Below are positions 16,413 to 26,056 of a stretch of DNA of 64,000 nucleotides, piece by piece. The stretch covers positions 29,150-93,149 of the forward strand of contig NZ_JAUFPQ010000027.1 in the NCBI RefSeq assembly GCF_030409305.1, in the 5' to 3' direction. A program made the position numbers and the translations under genes. Position 1 is the first letter of the stretch; each line of letters starts with the position of its first letter. Origin of the DNA: Halomonas maura (GTDB lineage Bacteria; Pseudomonadota; Gammaproteobacteria; Pseudomonadales; Halomonadaceae). The notes under the pieces are model-generated. The model was given only the letters and a program-made list of their open reading frames with translations. It was not told the DNA's origin and did no database searches.

Positions 16413-17012
16413 TCAGGGCCGGCGCCAGGCCAGGCTGAGGTTGTTGGCCGGCATCTGCACCACTCGCTCGAGACGCAGGCCATGGCCCTCGGCCTCCGCC
16501 GTGACCGCCTCCAGGTCGCGAATGCCCCAGCGTGGATCACGCGCCCGGAGGTCCGCGTCGAAGGCCGCGTTGCTGTCCGAGGTATGCCGCCCACCCCGCC
16601 GATAGGGGCCATAGAGGAAGAGCACGCCTTCCGGCTCCAGGTACCGCGCGGCCCGCGCCATCAGCGTCGCGGTCACGTCCCAGGGGGCGATATGCAGAAG
16701 GTTGATGGCCACGACCGCCTCGAACCCGCCCTCGGGCCAGTCGCCGAAGACGTCCAGATCGAGGGGTGAACGCAGGTTGGGCGGCCCGAGCGCGTCCCGC
16801 CAGGCGGCGATGGAGGCGCGCGCACGTGGCTGCGGGTCGCTGGGCAGCCAGTCCCAGCCGGGCATCGCGCGGGCGAAGTGGAGCGCGTGCTCGCCGCTGC
16901 CGGCGGCCAGTTCCAGTACCCGGGCTCGCTCGGGCAGCAGCCCGGCCAGCACCTCGAGAAGCGGGACACGATTGCGCGAGGCGGCGGGACTCTGCAGGCG
17001 GGCATCGGTCAT
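16413..17012 (-). CDS. DUF938-type SAM-dependent methyltransferase
   Basis: A 199-residue class I methyltransferase fold: motif I VLELAAGSGEHALHFA near residue 35, then FEAVVAINLLHIAPWD near 100 and LYGPYRRGGRHTSDSNAAFD near 133, which is characteristic of the DUF938 family. Substrate unknown. ATG at 17012 is used because GAGGTG stands five bases before it; a GTG two codons earlier is inside that site. It is a single gene between the oxidase operon and a small membrane protein gene, all on the reverse strand. Confidence 0.85.
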   Translation of the reverse strand: MTDARLQSPAASRNRVPLLEVLAGLLPERARVLELAAGSGEHALHFARAMPGWDWLPSDPQPRARASIAAWRDALGPPNLRSPLDLDVFGDWPEGGFEAVVAINLLHIAPWDVTATLMARAARYLEPEGVLFLYGPYRRGGRHTSDSNAAFDADLRARDPRWGIRDLEAVTAEAEGHGLRLERVVQMPANNLSLAWRRP

Positions 17013-17103
17013 GGTCACCTCGATTGTCGCGTCACTGGAACAGGCGATGGTAACCCGACAGACCCCGCGACGTCGTCCCGGCCGGAGGCGGTGCCAGCGG
17101 GAG

Positions 17104-17637
17104 CTAGTCGCCCGTTCCCAGGTGATGCTGGCGCTCCCAGGCGGTGACCTTGTCGATGGTGACCTCGGGGTGGTGGCGGTGGATGATCGAGCGGATCCGC
17201 TCCTCTCGCTGATCGGAGACGTCGACCATCATCAGGAAGGCGCCTCGCTCGAGCTCGTCCTCGTACTTGTCGACCTTGGCGTCGTGCACCGATACGCCGA
17301 CCATGGTGCTGACCCACACCCCGAACAGGCCGCCACCGATGCCCATGCCGACGATGATGGGCGTGGCGCCGACACCGATATCCGGCCCCAGGATGAAATA
17401 CACCAGCACACCCAGCACCACCCCCAGGGGAGCCCCATAGAGCACCCCCCGATAGGCGGCATGCACGACATCCGAGGTCTGGCGCAGCGTGGCGTTGTTG
17501 ACTCCGCGCTCCTCGAGATGCTGCCAGTCGCGCCCGGTGACATGCACCTGTTCGCGGGTCAGCCCGAGGTCGTCGAGTTCCTGGGCGATGTTGACGGTCG
17601 TATCCAGGTCAGGAGTCAGGAAATACAGACGTGACAT
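17104..17637 (-). CDS. Conserved small membrane protein with glycine-rich transmembrane hairpin
   Basis: A 177-residue protein. Residues 1-55 form a soluble domain (SRLYFLTPDLDTTVNIAQEL), followed by two glycine-rich hydrophobic segments at about 65-85 and 92-112 (VLYGAPLGVVLGVLVYFIL; IIVGMGIGGGLFGVWVS), and a soluble tail rich in Asp/Glu/His. GGAGGG precedes the ATG. The layout resembles stress-related proteins with glycine-zipper hairpins, but I cannot assign a named family or function. It is divergent from hutC. Confidence 0.65.
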   Translation of the reverse strand: MSRLYFLTPDLDTTVNIAQELDDLGLTREQVHVTGRDWQHLEERGVNNATLRQTSDVVHAAYRGVLYGAPLGVVLGVLVYFILGPDIGVGATPIIVGMGIGGGLFGVWVSTMVGVSVHDAKVDKYEDELERGAFLMMVDVSDQREERIRSIIHRHHPEVTIDKVTAWERQHHLGTGD

Positions 17638-17950
17638 GACTCGCCCTCCACTTGCTGGAGCGGGCGACACGACGCCACAAGGTGCACGCCTCCCTGTACC
17701 TGTTACCTCCCGTCGCGAACTTCCCCGTGGAATGATTGCGGTGACGTCGTCGACCCGCGCGTCAGGGGACGCTCTAGTATCAACATTATGGAAGTTCGAC
17801 GTCCCGGCAAGTGACGCCGCCATGCCGCGCCGCCGAGAGCAGGCGCCGTCGCGCCGATGCGGGCGCCATGGGGTGCCCCAAGCCACGCCCCCGGGTAGAC
17901 TGTTCGGCACGACGCCATCGACACCACCAGTGAAGGATTCGCGGCCGACC
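17638..17950. other. Divergent intergenic region upstream of hutC
   Basis: These 313 bp separate the small membrane protein gene from hutC and hold no supported gene. The only A+T-rich stretch is around 17770-17790 and includes TAGTAT (17775-17780), a possible -10 box, in the hutC direction. No HutC-type TGTATATACA palindrome is present here, so autoregulation of hutC is not indicated. Confidence 0.5.
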
Positions 17951-18661
17951 ATGGGCAGCACTCTCCCGCTCTACCTCAGGATCCAGCAGCACCTGCTGGA
18001 GAAGATTCGCGACGGCGAATGGCCCCCTCACCACCAGATCCCGCCCGAGGAACGGCTGGCCCGCGACTTCGGCGTCAGTCGCATGACCGCCAACAAGGCG
18101 ATCCGCGACCTCGTGCAGCAGGGCTACCTGACGCGCCAGCCGGGGGTCGGGACCTTCGTCACCGACCACAAGGCGGAGTCCTCCCTCGTCGAGGTCCACA
18201 ACATCGCCGCCGAGGTGGCCGGCCGCGGCCATGGCCACACCAGCCAGGTGCTGTCCGCCGAGGCCCTGGAGGCCGGCGACGAGGTCTCGATGCGCCTCGG
18301 GGTCCGCCTGGGCACCCGGGTCTTCCACACCCTGATCATCCATCGCGAGGACGGCGTGCCCATCCAGCTGGAGGACCGCTATGTCAATCCGCGCCATGTG
18401 CCCCACTACCTGGAGACGGACTTCACCCGCGTGACGCCCAATGAGGTGCTGGTGGCGGCCTGCCCGATCAGCGACGTGGAACATGTCGTCGAGGCCGTGC
18501 TGGTGGATGCCGCCACCGCCGACCGACTGGAGATTCGCCCGGAGCAGCCCTGCCTGCGCATGATCCGGCGCACCTGGTCCGGCGATCACCTGGTCAGCTA
18601 TGCCCGGCTGCTCCACCCCGGGGACCGCTACAAGCTGCGCTCCTCCCTGCATACCGGCTGA
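17951..18661 (+). CDS. hutC: HutC, histidine utilization repressor (GntR/HutC family)
   Basis: A 236-residue regulator with an N-terminal GntR winged helix (IPPEERLARDFGVSRMTANK, then QQGYLTRQPGVGTFV) at residues ~1-75 and a C-terminal UTRA ligand domain (GTRVFHTLIIHREDGVPIQL and YVNPRHVPHYLETDFTRVTP). HutC proteins repress hut genes and are released by urocanate. The PHYLE.DFT..TP block is typical of HutC itself. The start MGSTLPLYLRIQQHLLEKI fits the usual N-terminus; the ribosome site is weak. Next to the hut genes and to two TTTGTATATACAAA-like palindromes. Confidence 0.93.
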   Translation: MGSTLPLYLRIQQHLLEKIRDGEWPPHHQIPPEERLARDFGVSRMTANKAIRDLVQQGYLTRQPGVGTFVTDHKAESSLVEVHNIAAEVAGRGHGHTSQVLSAEALEAGDEVSMRLGVRLGTRVFHTLIIHREDGVPIQLEDRYVNPRHVPHYLETDFTRVTPNEVLVAACPISDVEHVVEAVLVDAATADRLEIRPEQPCLRMIRRTWSGDHLVSYARLLHPGDRYKLRSSLHTG

Positions 18662-18680
18662 CGCCATCCCTGAACGCAAC

Positions 18681-18709
18681 GCGGCCGGAGGCCTCTCGCC
18701 TCCGGCCGC
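18681..18709. terminator. Strong hairpin between convergent hutC and yjiH
   Basis: A perfect 12-bp stem GCGGCCGGAGGC / GCCTCCGGCCGC with a five-base loop, 20 bases after the hutC stop and between two converging genes. There is no clear T-tract on either side, so it may act as a bidirectional but rho-assisted terminator. Confidence 0.6.
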
Positions 18710-18757
18710 CCGGGCCTCCCGTCCCGTCATTCTCCGCCGACCTGGCGGAGCCCCCGG

Positions 18758-20086
18758 CTAGCCGATCAACGGCTGGACCAGGTAGCCGGCCGGCACGGCC
18801 AGCAGCAGGCTCAGCGCCACCCGCAGGAACCAGACGATGACGATGCGCCCCACCGACAGCGGAATGCTGGTGGAGAGGATGCAGGGTATCGAGGCGGAGA
18901 AGAACAGCACCGCGGACACCGAGACCACCCCGGTGGCGAAGCGCGCCACGAAACCGGCATCGCCCATCAGCAGGGCCGGCAGGAACATCTCGGCCAGACC
19001 GGCGGCCGAGGCCTGGGCCACGCCCGCCGCCTCCTCGAGACCCCAGACGGCGACGAAGGGATAGAACAGCCAGCCGAGCCACTCGAATACCGGGGTGTAC
19101 TTGGCCAGCAGCAGCCCCGCCAGCCCCACCGACATGATCGACGGCAGGATGCTGATCGCCATCACCAGACCCTCGCGAAAGTTCAGCGCCACGCTTGACG
19201 GCAGGCTCGGCGCCCTGGCCGCCACGTCCAGCCCGGTCTGCCAGGCGGTGGCCAGCCGCTTGCCGGGAGCCGCCTCGGGCTCCGGGGCGGTCTTGGCGTC
19301 ATCCATGCGGGACAGCGGCGGAATCCGCACGGTGATGGCGGTGACCAGGAAGGTGATGACCAGGGTCAGCCAGAAGTAGGCGTTCCACACGGCCATCAGG
19401 TCCAGGGTCTTGGCGACGATGATCATGAAGGTCGCCGAGACGGTGGAGAAGCCCGTGGCGATGATCGCCGCCTCGCGAGCGGAATACTCGCCGGCCTGGT
19501 AGACCCGGTTGGTGATCAGCAGGCCGATGGAATAGCTGCCCACGAAGGAGGCCACGGCGTCGATGGCGCTGCGCCCCGGCGTCCGCCAGATCGGGCGCAT
19601 CACCGGCTGGACCAGCACCCCGATCAGCTCGAGCAGCCCGAAGCCGATCAGCAGCGCCAGGAAGATGGCGCCGATCGGCACGATCAGCCCCACCGGGATC
19701 ACCAGCTTCTCGAACAGGAAAGGCAGCATGTCCGGCGTGTGCAGGAAGGCCGGCCCCCAGCCGGTCAGCGCCAGCACCGCGGTCGCGATGCCGGCGAACT
19801 TGAGCACGGTGAAGATCCGGTCGGTCAGGCTGCGCCGCCAGCTGCCCGTATAGAGCGGGTAGAGGGCCCCCGCCACGATCAGCGCCAGGGCGTAGACGCC
19901 ACTGGCCTCGCCCAGCAGCGCCTTGGCCCCGGTGACCATGTGGTCCAGCGGGATGGTGGTCTTACCCGCGAGGGTCAGCGGCACGAAGAAGATCAGCACG
20001 CCCAGCAGGCTGGGCAGGAAGAGTTTCAGCACGGTGGCGGCCGAATGCCGTCGCTCGGCCTGGGGAAGGGAGGGGGGAACAGACAT
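18758..20086 (-). CDS. yjiH: YjiH-family membrane protein (nucleoside-recognition/Gate domain), candidate hut transporter
   Basis: A 442-residue integral membrane protein with two Gate-type (nucleoside recognition) blocks: FVGSYSIGLLITNRVYQAGEY followed by ATGFSTVSATFMIIVAKTLDL in the first half, and GLEEAAGVAQASAAGLAEMFLPALL in the second. This is the YjiH family, common next to hut genes. A perfect HutC-type palindrome lies 50 bp upstream of its start, in the region where its promoter should be, so it is very likely in the histidine regulon. Uptake of histidine or urocanate is an inference; no transport motif proves it. Confidence 0.85.
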   Translation of the reverse strand: MSVPPSLPQAERRHSAATVLKLFLPSLLGVLIFFVPLTLAGKTTIPLDHMVTGAKALLGEASGVYALALIVAGALYPLYTGSWRRSLTDRIFTVLKFAGIATAVLALTGWGPAFLHTPDMLPFLFEKLVIPVGLIVPIGAIFLALLIGFGLLELIGVLVQPVMRPIWRTPGRSAIDAVASFVGSYSIGLLITNRVYQAGEYSAREAAIIATGFSTVSATFMIIVAKTLDLMAVWNAYFWLTLVITFLVTAITVRIPPLSRMDDAKTAPEPEAAPGKRLATAWQTGLDVAARAPSLPSSVALNFREGLVMAISILPSIMSVGLAGLLLAKYTPVFEWLGWLFYPFVAVWGLEEAAGVAQASAAGLAEMFLPALLMGDAGFVARFATGVVSVSAVLFFSASIPCILSTSIPLSVGRIVIVWFLRVALSLLLAVPAGYLVQPLIG

Positions 20087-20136
20087 GGAAGGCTCCTGGG
20101 TTGTCGTTGTGAGGACGGCCTCGGGGTGCCGTGTAA

Positions 20137-20146
20137 TGTATATACA
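20137..20146. promoter_or_regulatory. hutC box: HutC operator upstream of yjiH
   Basis: TGTATATACA, a perfect 10-bp palindrome within ATGTATATACAAT, 50 bp before the yjiH start codon. It overlaps the best -10-like sequence for that gene, about 18 bases after a TTGGCG box. It shares its core with the site at 20362-20375 and agrees with the known HutC motif. Confidence 0.75.
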
Positions 20147-20361
20147 ATATGTTGTCTCACGGCGCCAACCAAGACCCGCGCCACCCCCTTATACTTTGGT
20201 CTACCCGAGACCCTCCTCCGCGTGCCCACTCAAGCAAATCACATCTTATACATTTGTTTTTACAGGTTTTAAATATAAGGCTAGCGTCCTACTGCGCCTC
20301 GCCAAGCCCGATCCAGGTTCTCGCCACGAGGGGGTGACGCGGACCGAGAGTTCGGCTAGCA

Positions 20362-20375
20362 TTTGTATATACAAA
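20362..20375. promoter_or_regulatory. hutC box: HutC operator upstream of hutI
   Basis: TTTGTATATACAAA, a perfect 14-bp palindrome 19 bp before the hutI ATG and six bases before its GGAG ribosome site. A repressor there would cover the likely transcription start. The HutC consensus is essentially the same sequence. Confidence 0.8.
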
Positions 20376-20394
20376 GCAACCCGGAGACCTTCTC

Positions 20395-21612
20395 ATGACT
20401 CAGGCAACGCCGACCCGCCTGCTCTGGCGCGACGTCACCGTCTTCGACGGGCTGGCGACGCGGCCCGAGCCCATGGCAGTCATCGTCGAGGGGGAGCACA
20501 TCGCCCGATTGATCCCGATGCGCCAGCTCGACGCCGCCCTGGCCGAGGGCTGCCGGGACATGGGCCACGGCGGGGTCATGACCCCCGGCCTGGTGGACTG
20601 CCATACCCACCTCGTCTTTGGCGGCGGCCGCGCCGGGGAGTTCGAGGCCCGCCTCGAAGGAGCCAGCTACGCGGAGATCGCCCGTCGCGGCGGCGGCATC
20701 CTGAGCACCGTGGCGGCCACCCGCCAGGCCGACGAGGATGCCCTGTTCGCCGCCGCCCTGCCCCGCCTGGAGGCGATGCTCGCCGACGGCGCGACCACGG
20801 TGGAGATCAAGTCGGGCTACGGCCTCACGGTGGCCGATGAGCTGAAGATGCTGCGCGTCGCCCGCCGCCTGGGCGAGGCCCTGCCTGTGCGGGTCGTCAC
20901 CACCCTGCTAGGTGCCCATGCCCTGCCGCCGGAATACCGGGACGACCCGGATGGCTACATCGACCTGGTCTGCGACGAGATGATCCCGGCGGCCGCCGCC
21001 GAGGGTCTGGCCGATGCCGTCGATGTCTTCTGCGAGACGATCGCCTTCTCGGTGGCCCAGTGCGAGCGCGTCTTCCGGGCCGCCGAGGCCCACGGCCTGC
21101 CTATCAAGGCCCATGCCGAGCAGCTTTCCAATCTCGGCGGCAGCGCCATGGCGGCCCGCCACGGCGCCCTGTCCGCGGACCATATCGAATACCTGGACGA
21201 GGCCGGGGTCCGGGCCCTACGCGAGGCCGGCAGCGTGGCGGTGATCCTCCCCGGCGCCTTCCACACCCTGCGCGAGACCCGGGTGCCGCCCATCGCCGCC
21301 CTGCGCGAGGCCGGGGTGCCCATGGCCGTGGCCACCGACGCCAATCCGGGCAGCTCGCCGCTGTTCATGCCGACCCTGATGCTCAACCTGGCCTGCACCC
21401 TGTTTCGTCTCACTCCCTCGGAGGCGCTGGCCGGGATGAGCGCCCACGGCGCCGCGGCCCTGGGCCGGCCGGAACTGGGGCGGCTCCGCGAGGGGGCGCC
21501 GGCCGATCTCTGCGTGTGGAACATCGACGCCCCGGCCGAGCTGGCCTACGCCGTCCAGCCGGGCCGCCTACGTCAGCGTGTCTTCAACGGAGTCCTCAGC
21601 CATGACGACTAA
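20395..21612 (+). CDS. hutI: HutI, imidazolonepropionase
   Basis: A 405-residue amidohydrolase that hydrolyses 4-imidazolone-5-propionate to N-formimino-glutamate. Metal-binding landmarks are GLVDCHTHLVFGG near residue 68, KSGYGL near 138, AHALPPEY near 174, IKAHAEQLSN near 238 and VATDANPGSSP near 315. The length matches the family. GGAG precedes the ATG. It is the first gene of hutIGUH, and its stop overlaps the hutG start by 11 bases. Confidence 0.96.
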   Translation: MTQATPTRLLWRDVTVFDGLATRPEPMAVIVEGEHIARLIPMRQLDAALAEGCRDMGHGGVMTPGLVDCHTHLVFGGGRAGEFEARLEGASYAEIARRGGGILSTVAATRQADEDALFAAALPRLEAMLADGATTVEIKSGYGLTVADELKMLRVARRLGEALPVRVVTTLLGAHALPPEYRDDPDGYIDLVCDEMIPAAAAEGLADAVDVFCETIAFSVAQCERVFRAAEAHGLPIKAHAEQLSNLGGSAMAARHGALSADHIEYLDEAGVRALREAGSVAVILPGAFHTLRETRVPPIAALREAGVPMAVATDANPGSSPLFMPTLMLNLACTLFRLTPSEALAGMSAHGAAALGRPELGRLREGAPADLCVWNIDAPAELAYAVQPGRLRQRVFNGVLSHDD

Positions 21613-22561
21613 GCGCGACAACACCGCGACCCTCGACATGACCCCGTGGCAGGGCCGCACCGACCCGGAACCGGACAGCGAGCGCTGGCATCAGCGCATC
21701 CGTCCGATCGAGGCCGGGGCCGCCCCCGGCACCGTGCTGGTCGGCTTCGCCAGCGACGCCGGCGTGGCTCGCAACCAGGGACGGACCGGCGCCGCGGCCG
21801 GCCCGGCGGCCATCCGCCGGGCCCTGGCCCCGCTGGCCTGGCACCGCCAGGGCCCCGCCTTCGATGCCGGCGACGTGAGCTGCGAGGGCGATGCCCTCGA
21901 GGCCGCCCAGGAAGCACTGGCCGCGCGACTGGCCCCGCTGCTCGACGGCGGCCACCTGCCCATCGTGCTGGGCGGCGGCCATGAGGTCGCCTATGCCAGC
22001 TGGTCGGGCCTGGCCCGGCACGTTGCGGCGCGGGAGAGCGCCCCGCGGATCGGCATCGTCAACCTCGATGCCCACTTCGACCTGCGCGACCCGTCGCAGG
22101 TGCGCTCGTCCGGCACGCCCTTCGCCCAGATCGCCGAGCAGTGCCGGGCCCGGGGCTGGCCCTTCCGCTATGCCTGCCTGGGCGCCAGCCGGGCCGCCAA
22201 CACCCGGGCACTGTTCCGCCGGGCCGAGGAACTCGACGTGCTGATCCGCGAGGATCGCGACTTCGTCCCGCAGCGCCTCGACGCCATCGTCCGAGACCTC
22301 GGGCGCTTCGCGGCCCGTTGCGACCACCTCTACCTGACCATCGATCTGGACGTGCTGCCCGCCGCCGAGGCGCCGGGGGTCAGCGCTCCCGCCGCCCGTG
22401 GCGTGTCGCTGGCGCTGCTCGAGCCGCTGATCGAGGTGATCCGTGACAGCGGCAAGTTGCGCCTGGCCGACCTGGCCGAGCTCAACCCCGCCTACGACAT
22501 CGACAACCGTACCGCCAGGGCGGCGGCACGGCTTGTCCATCTGCTGACCCTGAACGGCTAG
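21602..22561 (+). CDS. hutG: HutG, formiminoglutamase (arginase family)
   Basis: A 319-residue ureohydrolase that cleaves formiminoglutamate to glutamate and formamide, the direct route. Manganese-binding motifs are GGGHEVAYASW near residue 125, IVNLDAHFDLRD near 153 and LTIDLDVLPA near 246. The start MTTKRDNTATL at 21602 overlaps the hutI stop and implies translational coupling. An ATG eight codons earlier is also in frame but lacks a better site. Presence of HutG with no HutF indicates the four-step pathway. Confidence 0.95.
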   Translation: MTTKRDNTATLDMTPWQGRTDPEPDSERWHQRIRPIEAGAAPGTVLVGFASDAGVARNQGRTGAAAGPAAIRRALAPLAWHRQGPAFDAGDVSCEGDALEAAQEALAARLAPLLDGGHLPIVLGGGHEVAYASWSGLARHVAARESAPRIGIVNLDAHFDLRDPSQVRSSGTPFAQIAEQCRARGWPFRYACLGASRAANTRALFRRAEELDVLIREDRDFVPQRLDAIVRDLGRFAARCDHLYLTIDLDVLPAAEAPGVSAPAARGVSLALLEPLIEVIRDSGKLRLADLAELNPAYDIDNRTARAAARLVHLLTLNG

Positions 22562-22611
22562 GCCGATTCCGCACCTCTACCCGATATCCCTACCCCGAGA
22601 GGACACTCGCC

Positions 22612-24306
<1,695 letters not shown>

Positions 24307-24432
24307 CAGCGTCTTCCCCTAAGGACCGCCGGGGCAAGACGCGCCGGGGCGGGTCGATGCGCAGGGTCCTGGCGCCCTCGCGACGACCGGCCCCGGCCAG
24401 GTTCCGACCCGGCACAGTCAAGGAACTCCCCT

Positions 24433-25965
24433 ATGAACCATCTCGAAATCCATCCCGGCCAGATGATCCTGGCCCAGGCGCGCCAGGCCTTCGAGGCCCC
24501 GGTGCAGGTCAGCCTGCCCGCGAGCGCCAATGCCGACATCCAGCAGGGCGTCGACTGCGTCAACCGGGTGGTCGAGGAAGACCGTACCGTCTACGGCATC
24601 AACACCGGCTTCGGCCTGCTGGCCCAGACCCGCATCGAGAGGGACCACCTCGAGGACCTGCAGCGTTCGCTGGTGCTGTCGCATGCCACCGGCGTCGGCG
24701 AGCCCATGAGTGATGCGCTGGTGCGGCTGATCATGGTCCTCAAGGTCAACAGCCTGGCCCGAGGCTACTCCGGCATCCGCCGCGAGGTGCTGGACGCCCT
24801 GGTGGCCCTGGTCAACGCCGAGGTCTATCCGCATATCCCGCTCAAGGGCTCGGTCGGCGCCTCCGGCGACCTGGCCCCGCTGGCCCACATGAGCGTGGTG
24901 CTGCTCGGCGAGGGCAAGGCCCGTCACCAGGGCGAATGGCTGGCGGCCACGGAGGCACTGGCCGTGGCCGGCCTCGAGCCGCTCCGACTGGCGCCCAAGG
25001 AGGGCCTGGCGCTGCTCAACGGTACCCAGGTGTCCACCGCCTACGCCCTCAAGGGCCTGTTCGAGGCCGAGGACCTGTTCGCGGCGGCCACGGTGTGCGG
25101 TTCGCTGACCGTGGAGGCGACCCTGAGCTCGCGCTCGCCCTTCGATGCGCGCATCCACGAGGTGCGCGGCCAGCGCGGCCAGATCGACGCCGCCGGTGCC
25201 TATCGCCACTTGCTGGGCAGTCGCAGCGAGATCAGCGACTCCCACGCCCATTGCGGCAAGGTCCAGGACCCCTACTCCCTGCGCTGCCAGCCCCAGGTGA
25301 TGGGCGCCGCCCTGACCCAGCTCCGCCAGGCCGCCGAGGTGCTGGCCGTCGAGGTCAATGCGGTCTCCGACAATCCCCTGGTGTTCGCCGAGCAGGGCGA
25401 CATCATCTCCGGCGGCAACTTCCATGCCGAGCCGGTGGCCATGGCGTCCGATAACCTGGCACTGGCCATCGCCGAGATCGGCTCGCTCACCGAGCGCCGC
25501 GTCTCGCTGATGATGGACCAGCACATGTCCCAGCTGCCGCCCTTCCTGGTGGAGAACGGCGGGGTCAACTCCGGCTTCATGATCGCCCAGGTCACCGCCG
25601 CCGCCCTGGCCAGCGAGAACAAGGCCCTGGCCCACCCGCACAGCGTCGACAGCCTGCCCACCTCGGCCAACCAGGAGGATCACGTCTCCATGGCTCCGGC
25701 CGCCGGCAAGCGCCTGTGGGAGATGGCCGACAACGTGCGCGGCATCCTGGCCATCGAATGGCTGGCCGCCTGCCAGGGGCTGGACTTCCGCCGGGGCCTC
25801 GCGACCACCGAGCCCCTGGAGGAGGCCCGCCGTGCACTGCGCGAGCGCGTCGCCCACTACGACCGCGACCGCTTCTTCGCCCCGGACATCGAGGCCGCCA
25901 CGGCCCTGCTGGCCGAGCGCACCCTGAGCCAGCTGGTGCCCGCCGAGCTGCTGCCCAGCCACTGA
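24433..25965 (+). CDS. hutH: HutH, histidine ammonia-lyase
   Basis: A 510-residue enzyme that deaminates L-histidine to urocanate. The MIO prosthetic group forms from Ala143-Ser144-Gly145 within SVGASGDLAPLAHM. Other family motifs are YGINTGFGLLAQT near residue 57, NGTQVSTAYAL near 196 and QDPYSLRCQPQVMG near 275. AAGGAACT precedes the ATG. A 126-bp gap separates it from hutU; no hairpin is obvious there, so cotranscription is likely. The two permease genes that follow complete the hut group. Confidence 0.97.
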   Translation: MNHLEIHPGQMILAQARQAFEAPVQVSLPASANADIQQGVDCVNRVVEEDRTVYGINTGFGLLAQTRIERDHLEDLQRSLVLSHATGVGEPMSDALVRLIMVLKVNSLARGYSGIRREVLDALVALVNAEVYPHIPLKGSVGASGDLAPLAHMSVVLLGEGKARHQGEWLAATEALAVAGLEPLRLAPKEGLALLNGTQVSTAYALKGLFEAEDLFAAATVCGSLTVEATLSSRSPFDARIHEVRGQRGQIDAAGAYRHLLGSRSEISDSHAHCGKVQDPYSLRCQPQVMGAALTQLRQAAEVLAVEVNAVSDNPLVFAEQGDIISGGNFHAEPVAMASDNLALAIAEIGSLTERRVSLMMDQHMSQLPPFLVENGGVNSGFMIAQVTAAALASENKALAHPHSVDSLPTSANQEDHVSMAPAAGKRLWEMADNVRGILAIEWLAACQGLDFRRGLATTEPLEEARRALRERVAHYDRDRFFAPDIEAATALLAERTLSQLVPAELLPSH

Positions 25966-26056
25966 GGATGCTCTCCACGCCCGCTCGTCCCCGGCCGGGG
26001 GCGGGCGGACGCTCGCTCGAGTGCCAACAACAACACCGCTCTTCCAAGGACCCTTC

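Larger units (their letters stand above)
20087..20394. promoter_or_regulatory. Divergent regulatory region yjiH / hutI
   Basis: This 308-bp region holds the promoters of both yjiH (reverse) and hutIGUH (forward). It contains two perfect HutC-type palindromes, one near each gene, and an A+T-rich middle (20237-20280) with a lone half-site resembling TGTATA on the reverse strand. No gene is supported inside it. Confidence 0.75.
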
